Assembly (NCBI GenBank): GCA_046351415.1
Contig: JAXLYO010000004.1
Coordinates: 248,001 to 312,000, forward strand
Direction: 5' to 3'
Source of the DNA: JABFRG01 sp046351415
Lineage (GTDB): Bacteria > Myxococcota_A > Polyangia > Polyangiales > Polyangiaceae
DNA length: 64,000 bases
Under the pieces are notes generated by a model that saw only the letters and a list, made by a program, of their open reading frames with translations, made no database searches and was not told where the DNA came from. The translations under genes and the position numbers were made by a program. This document shows, piece after piece, positions 27,000 through 35,932 of this stretch; the stretch's first letter is position 1; every line of letters starts with the position of its first letter.

Positions 27000-28244
27000 A
27001 TGACCAAGACAAAATGGCTTCACTTCGGACTGATCGGATGCGCGCTTGGCGGCTTTGCGGCCCTCGCGGCATGTAGCTCGAACGACATCGTCGACCCCGG
27101 TGTCGACTCTGGTGTCCAGCAAGACAGCGGGATCATCGAGCCCCCGGATACCGGCGTCGCGGACGCTGGCCCGGACGCGGCGAAGCTCCCTGCGCCGAAG
27201 ATCGGTCTCATTCACGCTGCGACCCAGCTCGGTCCGGTCAAGCTTTGCCTCGCTGCGAAGCAGACGGGCATCCCGGATCCGAAGACCGAAATCTTCCCGA
27301 CCAAGATCCTCCCGACCACCATTCCGGCCATCCCGCACGGTGCGTACGCGGTGCTCCCGTTCAAGTCGATCGACGCATCGACCTACAACCTCATCGCCAT
27401 CGCCATCAAGCCCCAGGCCGTGGCCCGCATCTCGCAGTTGAAGGGTGCGGTTCCCGAGTGCGGCGACTTCATGAAGGACGCGGTTCTCGAGCCGACGGCC
27501 TCCGGCACGGACAACAACGGCGTCCTCGCCGTCGAAAACAAGGACTTCTGGCTCATCCCGAACATCGCCGCGGGTACCTTCGCCCAAGGCAAGTCGTACC
27601 TCGCTGCGGTGACGGGGTGCCCGAAGGGCCTCGACGTCGCCCAGGGCGCAAAGTGCGGACCGAACTACGACACGAGCAAAGGTAACCTTCGCATCGTGTC
27701 GTACGAGTACGACACGACCACGAAGGCCGGCGCCAACAACGGCGTTCAGTTCTACCACCTCGCGCAGGACTCGGACCCCGTGGTCGGTCTCGGTGGCGCG
27801 GTCGACCCGACGGTCAAGGCGTTCGTCAATCCGTCCCCGACCGGCGGCTCCGACGCAGGTCAGGCCGACGGTCGCACGTATCTGAACACCACCGGTGTCA
27901 GCTACGCCAACACCGTGGGCACCGGCAAGGGAACGCCCGCGCCCGCACTCGTCACCACGGCTCCGATCACGCTCGCCTCGAAGTTCGGTCTCACCGGCGT
28001 CGCAGGTGGCAACGACCTCGTCAACATGTCCGTGGCCCTTTGGGCCGGCGCGGCGGTCGGTGGGACGCCTCCGGCGGACTACTTCAAGCCGGGCGAGAAC
28101 TACGCCTTCATCGCGGTGGGCGACGCTTCGCAACAGAACACCATTCCGCTTGCCGACGGTGGTAGCGCGACGAACTACAACGCGTTCCGCATCGTGGCTG
28201 TCCCGATGACGAACATCGTCGTAGGTGACCCGGGCGCCTTCTGA
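27000..28244 (+). CDS. Lipoprotein with DUF4397-like region
   Basis: 414 residues. A signal peptide ends at the lipobox LAACSS (Cys25). A Val/Asp/Gly-rich linker follows, then a beta-rich body starting PKIGLIHAATQLGPVKLCLAA, reminiscent of DUF4397 repeats (the RVVHASPD-like start), with the second half containing YAFIAVGDAS and AFRIVAVPMTN. Function unknown; exposed lipoproteins of this kind are common in Polyangia. A GGGAG Shine-Dalgarno precedes the ATG and a strong terminator lies 17 bp after the stop, so it is probably monocistronic. Confidence 0.78.
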   Translation: MTKTKWLHFGLIGCALGGFAALAACSSNDIVDPGVDSGVQQDSGIIEPPDTGVADAGPDAAKLPAPKIGLIHAATQLGPVKLCLAAKQTGIPDPKTEIFPTKILPTTIPAIPHGAYAVLPFKSIDASTYNLIAIAIKPQAVARISQLKGAVPECGDFMKDAVLEPTASGTDNNGVLAVENKDFWLIPNIAAGTFAQGKSYLAAVTGCPKGLDVAQGAKCGPNYDTSKGNLRIVSYEYDTTTKAGANNGVQFYHLAQDSDPVVGLGGAVDPTVKAFVNPSPTGGSDAGQADGRTYLNTTGVSYANTVGTGKGTPAPALVTTAPITLASKFGLTGVAGGNDLVNMSVALWAGAAVGGTPPADYFKPGENYAFIAVGDASQQNTIPLADGGSATNYNAFRIVAVPMTNIVVGDPGAF

Positions 28245-28260
28245 GAAGAAGACCCGAACG

Positions 28261-28297
28261 AAAAAACGCGCGGTCCTTTTCGGGGCCGCGCGTTTTT
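28261..28297. terminator. Rho-independent terminator, bidirectional
   Basis: CGCGCGG at 28267-28273 pairs with CCGCGCG at 28286-28292, with a further CC/GG pair inside the loop. The stem is flanked by AAAAAA on the left and TTTTT on the right, so it can end transcription from both the lipoprotein gene (plus) and the VWA gene (minus), which converge here. Confidence 0.9.
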
Positions 28298-28310
28298 GCT
28301 TTTGGGGGCA

Positions 28311-29438
28311 CTACTTCGGATCGGGGGCTTTGCAGCCGACCAGGGCTTCCACTTTGCTGCCATTCGACGCTTCGCAGGTGCTCTTGCAAAGAATGATCTG
28401 CTTGGGCGCTGCATTGTCGTCGTAGTACCAAGCGTCCTGGATCGAGGCGCACTTCGAAATATCGGTGACTTGCGTCAACGTCTTCGGCGATCCGTTCGGC
28501 GGCGTCACCTGGACGACCATTTTCGTTGGGTCGGCCTGAGCAGACGTGGGAATACCGAGTGTGCAGGCGAGGCGATCGACGATCCCTTTGGCCATGTTGT
28601 CGAGAACGCCGGAGTAGTCTGTCTTGCACACCGAGTCGACGATGCCGCCCGTGAGGGTGCTGAGTTTTCGGTACGTCATGCCGTTGCCAGCGGCGGTGTT
28701 GCACATGCTCGTGTCCGTGAGCAACGTACCTTCTGTCCAACCGACGATGGAGTGAAAGATATAGTTGCGCTTTTGCTCCGTGCCGAACATCGGCGCCTTG
28801 CTCAAGAGAAACGCGTCGAAGGCCGTGTCAGAGACGGACGAGTTGTCGTCCGTGACCTCCACGAACACCTTGGTGGAATCTGCACGCAAATGCGAACTCC
28901 AGTTGATACCCGTCGCGTACTCGCTCTGGAGGATGGAAAGGGAGTTGGTGCTTCCGACACTCTTGTCGAGGTGGTGGAAGAGCGGAGGGTTGTCCGTGCA
29001 ATTGGCGCCGCCGAGCGGAGCGGGGACACAAATGACGTTGCCCGTTTGTGCGGGTGAAGTGGCCTTCTTCACGATGAACATGACGGTGTAATCAAGGCCG
29101 CTTTGTCCGATCTTGCTCGCGAACGCATTGACGTTCGTTCGGATCTGGACCATCTCGCCCGTCATACTCCCGGAGTTGTCGATGACGAAGATGATGTCGA
29201 CCTTGGGCTTCGTGGGTTGTGCGAGGGTTGCTCCGCAGCCGCCGGCGCCGCCGGACGAAGAACTGCTGCTGGACGAGGTGCCACCCGAAGAGAGGCTTCC
29301 ACTCGTGCCGCCGCTGCTCCCAGGTTTTTCCCTGGCGCTCGCGGAGACGTCTTGGAATTCTGTTTCCGGTCCCTCGGAGCCACACGCGATCGAAAAACCG
29401 ACAGCAAAGAGCGACAGCGGGAATGCAACCTTGCGCAT
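28311..29438 (-). CDS. Lipoprotein with von Willebrand factor A domain
   Basis: 375 residues. A signal peptide leads to the lipobox FSIACGS, followed by a Gly/Ser-rich linker including a run of Ser. The VWA domain starts KVDIIFVIDNSGSMTGEM, with an intact DxSxS MIDAS metal site, and has further MIDAS parts in the STKVFVEVTDDNSS region. It probably binds a protein or surface ligand through a metal ion. The C-terminal part holds several Cys residues. It is the downstream member of a minus-strand pair with the 29597-30298 gene, 158 bp apart. Confidence 0.85.
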   Translation of the reverse strand: MRKVAFPLSLFAVGFSIACGSEGPETEFQDVSASAREKPGSSGGTSGSLSSGGTSSSSSSSSGGAGGCGATLAQPTKPKVDIIFVIDNSGSMTGEMVQIRTNVNAFASKIGQSGLDYTVMFIVKKATSPAQTGNVICVPAPLGGANCTDNPPLFHHLDKSVGSTNSLSILQSEYATGINWSSHLRADSTKVFVEVTDDNSSVSDTAFDAFLLSKAPMFGTEQKRNYIFHSIVGWTEGTLLTDTSMCNTAAGNGMTYRKLSTLTGGIVDSVCKTDYSGVLDNMAKGIVDRLACTLGIPTSAQADPTKMVVQVTPPNGSPKTLTQVTDISKCASIQDAWYYDDNAAPKQIILCKSTCEASNGSKVEALVGCKAPDPK

Positions 29439-29560
29439 TCCTTACGGTGACAGTTGAGCTATCCACCTCCAATGAAATTGTCGCATCCCATCAAAATGAC
29501 GGGGTGAAACGGCCACATGTGGGGCGTCTCCTCGGAGTGTCCCATTTATGCCGTACGGCG

Positions 29561-29586
29561 GGAGTGGGCGACGCGTTGCCCACTCC
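29561..29586 (-). terminator. Stem-loop after the 29597-30298 gene
   Basis: GGAGTGGGC (29561-29569) pairs perfectly with GCCCACTCC (29578-29586) around an 8-nt loop, 11 bp after the stop codon of the minus-strand gene. There is no U tract, so it is either a weak terminator or an mRNA 3' stabiliser. Confidence 0.5.
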
Positions 29587-29596
29587 GTCGTGGTCG

Positions 29597-30298
29597 TCAG
29601 TTGCAGACGAACTTGTCTTCCGTGAGCTCGAGATTGAGGCTCGGAATGAGCACCTTGTCGGTCGCCGCCGAGAAGTCGAACTTGTCGCCTTCCTTCATCT
29701 CGAACACGAGGCAGGTGGCTTCGAAGTCGAGCTGAATGGGCTTCACGGCCTTGCCGGAGAAGCTGAAACAGAACTTGGCCTGTTCCGTCATGACACCCGT
29801 CAGGGCGAGATTGTTGATTTCGATGTCACGGCCCGAGTTCGGGTTGCCGGCGCCTGGAATGATGGCCACGGGCGTACTGGGCGAGAAGCGCGCATTGGCG
29901 CCGATCGTCGTTCCGAGGAACTTGATGGGTTCTGGTGCGGTCTCTGAGCGCGCGAACGTGCGTGCGGTCGTCTTGAATGCCGTCAGAAGGATGTCGGCCT
30001 TGCCGCCCCCGTTGCTTTCGGCCTTGTAGTCCGTGTCGACGAAGAACCGGAACGTCTTCGTCATGTCGCCAGCGGCGAGTGGCGAAGAGCACACCGCGAA
30101 CGCGACATTCTTGAAGTTGGCCTTGGGGGCGCTGCCGTCGATACGCGGCGCGGCGGCGTCCGTCGCCGACCCTGTGCGCTGGTCTTTCGTGTTCTCGAGG
30201 AAGTCCTCGTAGTCACCTTTGGGATGCGGGAGACATGCCGCGGCGAGAACGAGCACAGACCCGACGGATGCCCATGGAAGGATGCGCACAGAAGCCAT
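29597..30298 (-). CDS. Hypothetical lipoprotein
   Basis: 233 residues from the ATG at 30298. A signal peptide ends at LVLAAACLPHP, a lipobox. The mature part is a single beta-rich domain with about four Cys (AVCSSPL, KFCFSF, ATCLVF, FVCN) that could form two disulfides. No known family was recognised. The longer reading to 30394 would run into the promoter of the divergent porin gene and was rejected. It starts 117 bp from that gene. Confidence 0.68.
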   Translation of the reverse strand: MASVRILPWASVGSVLVLAAACLPHPKGDYEDFLENTKDQRTGSATDAAAPRIDGSAPKANFKNVAFAVCSSPLAAGDMTKTFRFFVDTDYKAESNGGGKADILLTAFKTTARTFARSETAPEPIKFLGTTIGANARFSPSTPVAIIPGAGNPNSGRDIEINNLALTGVMTEQAKFCFSFSGKAVKPIQLDFEATCLVFEMKEGDKFDFSAATDKVLIPSLNLELTEDKFVCN

Positions 30299-30414
30299 GA
30301 CGTTATGGATAAAGAGAATGCGGCCGCGGTGCAAGGCAAGACGAGACGAGACTGCTGCAAAGTGGTCTTTTTTGCTTGTGTGGGGGGGGCCCAAGCCGAG
30401 TATGCTCCGAAGCC

Positions 30415-31881
30415 ATGCAGCCGCTCCGCTCCAAGAGTTCGCACGCTCGTCTCGCTATCACCGCGCCGGTCCTCGCGCTTCTCGCGCTCGCTGCGTTCGG
30501 TGCAGGAGAGCGTGAGGCTCACGCGAGCGGCTACCTGAGCGCTCGCTTCGGTGCGGACATGGGCGGGCCTCACCAGGCCAACGGTTACGCCGTGTACTAC
30601 AATCCGGCTGCCCTCGGTGGAACCAAGGGTACGAGCATCACGGGCGACGTCTCGGTGGCGGTTCGCTTCGCGAGCTACGAGCGCCCCGTTTCGGCGCTCT
30701 CTCCTTCGAAGGACGAGATTCTCCTCAAGGACGACTACGTCAAGGCGAACACCGGCAAAGCCACGCTCACGAACGCGCTTCCGCTTCCCTTCGTGAGCCT
30801 CAACACCGACTTCGGCGGCAGCAAGTGGCTGCGCGGCGGTCTCGCGGTCTACATTCCGTTCGGCGGCGCCGCCAACTGGACCCGCAATGACAAGGCGGAC
30901 AACCCGCTCGCGATCGGCGCCGTCGACGGCGTCCAGCGTTGGCACAACATCAGCGGCCAGATCATGGCGCTCTACACGACCGGTGCCCTCGCCGTGAACA
31001 TGTCGGAGTGGGGCGCGAAAGGCTTCAGCGCCGGTATCAACGTGAGCGGCATCTACCATCACGTCGAAACCGTCCGCGCGCGCAACGACAACGGCAGCGA
31101 CGACACGACGAGCACGCTCGGCAAGCTCGTCGAAGGCCGTTCATACGTCAACGCCTCGGGCTTCAACATGAGCGTCGGCGCAGGTATCTACTACGAGCCC
31201 GAAGACAGGGCGTACCGCCTCGGTCTCTCCTACACGAGCCAGCCGGGTTTCGGGCAGACGCGCATGAACGGAACGTTGACGCAGGTCTTTGCGTCCAGTG
31301 CAGTCGGTGGCGACCAGGACATCGACTTCCTCCAGACCTACCCGGACATCGTTCGCTTCGGCTACGCTCAGAAGTTTGGCAAGCGCTGGGAGATCGCGAC
31401 GGACTTGGAGTACGTGCGCTGGAGCGTGTTCAACAAGCAGTGCGTCGTGCTCGCCGGCAAAGACTGCAAGCTAACACCCCAGGGCGACAACGTTCCTGGT
31501 GTCACGCCGGAGCCCGTCGTCCTCAACATTCCGCGCAACTGGAACGACGCATTCTTGGTTCGCGTAGGCCCCGCGTACCAGGCGAGCGATCGCGTCAACC
31601 TGTTCGCCTCGATGAGCGTCAACACGCCGGCCGTTCCCAAGAGCACCATCGACGCTTCGACGATCGACGCACTTCGCATCGGCGTCACCGCTGGCGTACG
31701 TTGGCAAGCAACCGACCACCTCGCGCTCGGCTTTGCCTACAATCACTTCGGCTATTTCTCGGTCGTGTCACGAGAAGGCGCCCAGTACACGTTCGCGCGG
31801 GCCTCCAAGTCGCCGAACGCGTCGGGTACCTATTCGGCTCAAATCGCGCTCTTCAATACGAACGTTTCCTACACGTTCTGA
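30415..31881 (+). CDS. FadL/OmpP1-like outer-membrane transport protein
   Basis: 488 residues. After a signal peptide (ending AHASG) the mature protein begins GYLSARFGADMGGPHQANGYAVYYNPAAL, matching the FadL family start with its NPAAL motif and the hatch region. Many alternating beta strands follow, and the last residues LFNTNVSYTF end in Phe, as required for barrel insertion. FadL-like channels admit hydrophobic compounds such as fatty acids or aromatics. The box cluster further right breaks down aromatics, but a link is speculative. The ATG at 30415 is preferred to upstream codons lying in the promoter region. Confidence 0.88.
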   Translation: MQPLRSKSSHARLAITAPVLALLALAAFGAGEREAHASGYLSARFGADMGGPHQANGYAVYYNPAALGGTKGTSITGDVSVAVRFASYERPVSALSPSKDEILLKDDYVKANTGKATLTNALPLPFVSLNTDFGGSKWLRGGLAVYIPFGGAANWTRNDKADNPLAIGAVDGVQRWHNISGQIMALYTTGALAVNMSEWGAKGFSAGINVSGIYHHVETVRARNDNGSDDTTSTLGKLVEGRSYVNASGFNMSVGAGIYYEPEDRAYRLGLSYTSQPGFGQTRMNGTLTQVFASSAVGGDQDIDFLQTYPDIVRFGYAQKFGKRWEIATDLEYVRWSVFNKQCVVLAGKDCKLTPQGDNVPGVTPEPVVLNIPRNWNDAFLVRVGPAYQASDRVNLFASMSVNTPAVPKSTIDASTIDALRIGVTAGVRWQATDHLALGFAYNHFGYFSVVSREGAQYTFARASKSPNASGTYSAQIALFNTNVSYTF

Positions 31882-31930
31882 GTCGCGCGGGCGTTTACCG
31901 CGAGGGCGTGGCGCGCTACCATGTGCGGTC

Positions 31931-33421
31931 ATGAAGTCGCGCCTTTTCCTTGGCTTTGCCCTCCCCGTCGCTTTGTTCGCCGGGTGTTCCTCCACGACGG
32001 TCACGCCAGCGTCCGACGCAGGCACCGACGCGGGTGAAGCACCGGCCGTCCTCGCCCTTGCGGAAGGCATCACCTGCAAAGACACCATCGACTCGATCTA
32101 CGCAGATCCCGGCACGCTCACGCCGGGCGACGCCTCCCGCGGCAAGATCCTGAAGTGCGCCGAGGAAGCGGAGATCTCGAAGGATCAGCTGCTCGGTTAC
32201 CTGACTGCGCTCAAATACAAGGGCACCATCGCGAATGGCGCGAAGGTGTATCGCGTGCTCTACCAAACGACACGCGGTGACGGCAAAGGCAGCGTGGGCT
32301 ACTCGAGCGCGAAGGTCTTCGTACCGAATGTGCCGGTCGTTGCTTCCAAGGTCGCCACGGTCGTCGTCGCGAGCGGCACGCGCGGTCAGGCGGGCAAGTG
32401 CGCCGTCAGCAAGACGCCCGTCGACGACAAGTCGGACCCGGCGCTCACGATGGCCTATTCCGCGGTCGGCGCCGGACAGCCCGTCGTCCTCCACGACGGT
32501 GCGGGCTACGCCAACTACGGCGCGAAGGGCAATCCGATGCCCGGCTACGCATTCTCCGACGATGTGGGGCGCTCGATGCTCGACGGCGCGCGCGCGGCAA
32601 AGAATCTCTTTTCGTCGCTCTCGACCAAGGCCGAGCTCATTGGACACTCTCACGGTGGGCACATGGCGCTCTCCGCGCTCTCGATGATGGAAGGCTATGG
32701 CGCAGGCATCGACATCGTTGCCGTGTCGCTTCATGCGCCTTTCTGGATCAGCCAACGCGGTTGGGGCTCGATGCTCAACCGGAGCGTCGCGCAGTCCCTC
32801 GGCCTTACGGTGGCCGCATCCGACCTCACCTCTGGCATCGCGGTTTGGTACCACTACATCCACGCAGAGCTCCTCGATGGTGAGGGGGCGGGCATTTCAC
32901 TCTTCAAGCCCGAGAAGCAGGCCGCCATCAAGAAGTACCTCGACGACTACTGTCTCTTCGATCCGAGCTCCACCCAGCTCACGTCGGTAGGTGTAGAATA
33001 CATCGCAGAAGCTTTCGCGCAGCCGCTCGTCGACGCGGTCCGCGACGCAGCACCCGGACTCGGTGAGTGCAGCGGCGAAGGCAAGGACCTCTGCGAAAAG
33101 TGGATGAAGCGCTACGCTGCCGATCGTCCGCATCTCACGGGCAAGGCGAAGGCCGTTCCGATCCTCGTCACGTACGGAACGAAGGACACGACCATCCCCG
33201 CAAACCGCATGTCCTGCGCAACCGACCGCCTCACGACCGATGGTGCGTCGTTCAAGATGTGCTACCGCGACGGTGCGTCGCACCAAGGAATCGTCCCGGA
33301 TAGCTCCGAATACGTTTCGGCTTGGCTGAAAGCCAAGGCTGCTGGCACGGACGACCCGCCGGAAGAATGCGCTACGGTGCCCGCCGCCACCGAGTGTGCC
33401 ACGCCTCCTCCGAACGACTGA
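31931..33421 (+). CDS. Alpha/beta-hydrolase lipoprotein (secretory lipase-like)
   Basis: 496 residues. Signal peptide with lipobox LFAGCSS (Cys18). The hydrolase core contains VVVASGTRGQAG, the nucleophile elbow GHSHGGHMAL (Ser in the middle), and near the end ILVTYGTKDTTIP (Asp) and DGASHQGIVP (His), giving a full triad. This arrangement fits the secretory lipase / prolyl-aminopeptidase-like family. Substrate unknown. It is 49 bp downstream of the porin gene and may be cotranscribed with it, which would pair an exported esterase with an outer-membrane channel. Confidence 0.82.
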   Translation: MKSRLFLGFALPVALFAGCSSTTVTPASDAGTDAGEAPAVLALAEGITCKDTIDSIYADPGTLTPGDASRGKILKCAEEAEISKDQLLGYLTALKYKGTIANGAKVYRVLYQTTRGDGKGSVGYSSAKVFVPNVPVVASKVATVVVASGTRGQAGKCAVSKTPVDDKSDPALTMAYSAVGAGQPVVLHDGAGYANYGAKGNPMPGYAFSDDVGRSMLDGARAAKNLFSSLSTKAELIGHSHGGHMALSALSMMEGYGAGIDIVAVSLHAPFWISQRGWGSMLNRSVAQSLGLTVAASDLTSGIAVWYHYIHAELLDGEGAGISLFKPEKQAAIKKYLDDYCLFDPSSTQLTSVGVEYIAEAFAQPLVDAVRDAAPGLGECSGEGKDLCEKWMKRYAADRPHLTGKAKAVPILVTYGTKDTTIPANRMSCATDRLTTDGASFKMCYRDGASHQGIVPDSSEYVSAWLKAKAAGTDDPPEECATVPAATECATPPPND

Positions 33422-33461
33422 TCGACGCGCTCCGAACCCCTAGCTCGCGAACGAAATCCCC

Positions 33462-33914
33462 TTGGCACGAACCCTCCAGCGATCGCTACCGCGGCAGCGG
33501 ACCTTGCGCTTCCTGCGCATCGTCCTCCTTGCCTGCTTGGTGCTGCCGATGGCGCTCGCGAGTTTCTTGCCGACGATGATCGAGTTTGCCCTCGGCGCTC
33601 CTGCCCACGTTTGCCACTGTGCGACGAGAAGCGCACAAAGCGGCGCCCATGGGGGCCACGAGAACTGTGCGTGTCCCGTCTGTCATCCTGATCGGCCTGA
33701 CTACAAGCGGCGCGAGGTTGCCGTGCGCGGCCCGTGTGGCGACGACGAGCCGATGCCTCCTGCGGAATTGCCTCAGGTTCTCGTGCACGAGCCGTCGTTC
33801 ATCCGCGCGCCCGCGGTGCTCGCGTTCGTCCTCCCGCTGCGGGTAGACCACCCGCCGCCGATGCCCGACCTGGCGCCTCCCGTTCCCCCTCCAAAGCTCC
33901 GCCTGACTTCGTAA
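33462..33914 (+). CDS. Small Cys/His-rich exported protein, first gene of the 33-38 kb operon
   Basis: 150 residues from a TTG start; the true start is uncertain. A hydrophobic segment (about 20-45, LRIVLLACLVLPMALASFLP) is followed by HVCHCATRSAQSGAHGGHEN and CACPVCHPDRP, a cluster of six Cys and His that could bind a metal such as copper. The C-terminal part is Pro-rich with another hydrophobic stretch. It recalls small DUF2946-like proteins found with metal genes, but this is only a resemblance. It heads a row of seven plus-strand genes, most with overlapping ends. Confidence 0.6.
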   Translation: MARTLQRSLPRQRTLRFLRIVLLACLVLPMALASFLPTMIEFALGAPAHVCHCATRSAQSGAHGGHENCACPVCHPDRPDYKRREVAVRGPCGDDEPMPPAELPQVLVHEPSFIRAPAVLAFVLPLRVDHPPPMPDLAPPVPPPKLRLTS

Positions 33915-34026
33915 GCCCATCTCGTTTCGTGAGGCCAGGCCTCACGACGAACGCACGAGGCGCTTCGCCAAAGGCAAGTGCTCGCGCCTGCGTTCCTGCA
34001 CGAAGTTCCATTCGGAGAATTCCATC

Positions 34027-34578
34027 ATGAAAAAGCACACGTTTCCGCGGATGCTCGGCATCTGCGCGGTCGTCGCGGCCTGCTCTTCCGACCCGACACC
34101 CAATCCAACCGGTACCGACACGGACATTTCCGACGTTCTTTACGAAGGCGATGCGACCGATGAGGCTCTCGAAGCTCTCGTTGCCGCCCCCCTGAAGACG
34201 GGGATGGCTTCCTCGATCTCTGCCCCCACACAATGGCAAACGATCTCGAAGGCCGCGCCTTTCACCTTCGCCTGGTCGCAGCCGAAGCAGGCGTTCTCGA
34301 TCATGTCGCTCCTCGAAGGTACAGCCTACGCGCACGGTACGCCCGTGAACGGGTCGGCCTACCTGCTTACGTTCTCGACGCCCCAGAACGCGAAGCTCGT
34401 GCGCGTCTTCACTGCGAAGAACACGTACGTTCCGTCCGCAGACGCATGGAACAAGTTGGCCTCCGCGAAGACGACGATCACCCTTCGCGTCCGCGCCGCC
34501 ACATTCGAAGACAACCGCGTGATTGCAACGGGCGGCCCGTACGACTCGTCTGCCATCTCATTCACGGTGGCGCCATGA
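34027..34578 (+). CDS. Hypothetical lipoprotein
   Basis: 183 residues. Signal peptide with lipobox VVAACSS (Cys19). After an acidic linker the mature domain contains TQWQTISKAAPFTFAWSQP and YLLTFSTPQNAKLVRVFTAK, beta-rich and without known motifs. It is the second gene of the operon; its TGA overlaps the ATG of the next gene (ATGA), so it is translationally coupled to it. Confidence 0.75.
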   Translation: MKKHTFPRMLGICAVVAACSSDPTPNPTGTDTDISDVLYEGDATDEALEALVAAPLKTGMASSISAPTQWQTISKAAPFTFAWSQPKQAFSIMSLLEGTAYAHGTPVNGSAYLLTFSTPQNAKLVRVFTAKNTYVPSADAWNKLASAKTTITLRVRAATFEDNRVIATGGPYDSSAISFTVAP

Positions 34579-34991
34579 CAGGGGGGCGACGGGCAGCAGT
34601 GTTCGTGAGCAGCTTCGTTCTTGGCACTGCACTCCTTCTGGGGTGCGGCGCCGAAGACACGACGCAAGAGGTGAGCACTGCGAAGCCAGAAGAACTCGTC
34701 TCGACCACGGGGGCGTATCACGTCCAGGTCGCCCCCGATGGTGCACTCAAGGCAGGAAAGAATCGGCTTCGCGCTTCGTTCGTTTCACCGCGCTCGGGCT
34801 CGGTGGTTGCAGCTTCGGCCTTCATGCCCGCGCACGGCCACGGGACTCAAGGGGCGAAGGTCACGCGCGTAGGGTCGGATTTTCTCATCGACGACATCTC
34901 GATGTTCATGTCGGGTAAGTGGGAAATCAAGCTCTCGCTCCGAGGCGGCGAAAAGGACGACGAGCTTCGCTTCTACGTCGACGTTCCGTGA
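34575..34991 (+). CDS. FixH/YtkA-like lipoprotein
   Basis: 138 residues. Lipobox ALLLGCGAE (Cys24). The remaining 100 residues, including YHVQVAPDGALKAGKNRLRA, FMPAHGHGTQGAKV and MSGKWEIKLSL, match the YtkA/FixH immunoglobulin-like fold seen in proteins near copper or cytochrome oxidase genes. The family is thought to help handle metal or act in oxidase assembly. Both ends overlap neighbouring genes by 4 bp. Confidence 0.78.
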   Translation: MTGGRRAAVFVSSFVLGTALLLGCGAEDTTQEVSTAKPEELVSTTGAYHVQVAPDGALKAGKNRLRASFVSPRSGSVVAASAFMPAHGHGTQGAKVTRVGSDFLIDDISMFMSGKWEIKLSLRGGEKDDELRFYVDVP

Positions 34992-35932
34992 AGCCCCGCG
35001 CTCTCGCTTCGTGGCTCGTTGCAGGTGTGCTCTTCATGGCGCCGCATGTTGCCCATGCATGTGGCGCCTGCCGAGGCCCGGTAGGCCCTGGAGCCACGCT
35101 CACGGCACCGTGGCAGCGTATGGCTGCCGTTCTCGTGCAAAATACACGTACAAGTTTCGGTCGTTGGGTTGGCGACAGCTATCGCGGGCTTTCGCCTGCC
35201 GAGCGGGAATCGGGTTCCGACTGGCTTGCCGGTGTCGCGATACGACCCACGCCCAAGCTCGAGTTTGCAGCCTACAGCGGGCTCGGAACCGCGACATTTG
35301 CTGCCTCGGGCTTCTACGACAAGACACGCAGTGCGACCGACACCGTGCTTCGCGTTCGTTGGGACGCCATCGCCGAGCCCGCACTCGACGTACTGGGGCA
35401 GACACCTTCGCTTGGGCTCGGCCTCGGCCTTCGCTTGCCGACGGGTTCCGTCGGCCACGGAGCGATAGGCGAGAAGGGAGGAGGAGGAGCCGTCCTTGGT
35501 GCCTCCCCGACCGGCACGAGTCTCGGCACGACGGAAATCGCAGCAGCCGCCGACGTGCGCAAGACCTGGAACAAGGTGCAGCTTGCAGGCATCCTCGAAG
35601 GGGCGCTGCGCATTCCCGATCGCGTGCTCGGCCCGACGCGCATGCTCGGCCCTCGCGTACTTGGGCGCGCTGTCTTCATGTGGTTTGCCAGCGAACGCTG
35701 GACCGCCTCGGTGTTCGCGGACTTCGGCTGGGAAGGCCCACTCGTGTTCGATGGTCGAACCGTCCGTGATTCTGCGGCGCGAAGCCTCGCGATCGGTGCG
35801 TCGACCGTCTTCAAGTTCGACAACGGGTTCCGGGCGGGTGTAGGAACGTCCGTGGCGCCGCCCATCGACGCCTTGGGCAACGACGTCCCTGCTTTCGTCC
35901 AATTGTCCACGTTCGTAGGATTCGCTCGATGA
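34988..35932 (+). CDS. Exported beta-rich protein, probable outer-membrane barrel
   Basis: 314 residues from a GTG overlapping the previous stop. The signal peptide ends HVAHACGACRGPVGPGA, so the mature protein starts with a Cys pair. The rest is made of alternating beta strands (LGLGLGLRLPTGSVGHG, TASVFADFGWEGPLVF, FRAGVGTSVAPPI) typical of small outer-membrane barrels. No closer family was recognised. Its place between a YtkA-like lipoprotein and a beta-propeller suggests a shared exported function. Confidence 0.7.
   Translation: MKPRALASWLVAGVLFMAPHVAHACGACRGPVGPGATLTAPWQRMAAVLVQNTRTSFGRWVGDSYRGLSPAERESGSDWLAGVAIRPTPKLEFAAYSGLGTATFAASGFYDKTRSATDTVLRVRWDAIAEPALDVLGQTPSLGLGLGLRLPTGSVGHGAIGEKGGGGAVLGASPTGTSLGTTEIAAAADVRKTWNKVQLAGILEGALRIPDRVLGPTRMLGPRVLGRAVFMWFASERWTASVFADFGWEGPLVFDGRTVRDSAARSLAIGASTVFKFDNGFRAGVGTSVAPPIDALGNDVPAFVQLSTFVGFAR

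Noticed and set aside
33461..33480. TTGGCACGAACCC as a sigma-54 site before the 33-38 kb operon
   Set aside because: The -12 GC element is absent at the needed distance.
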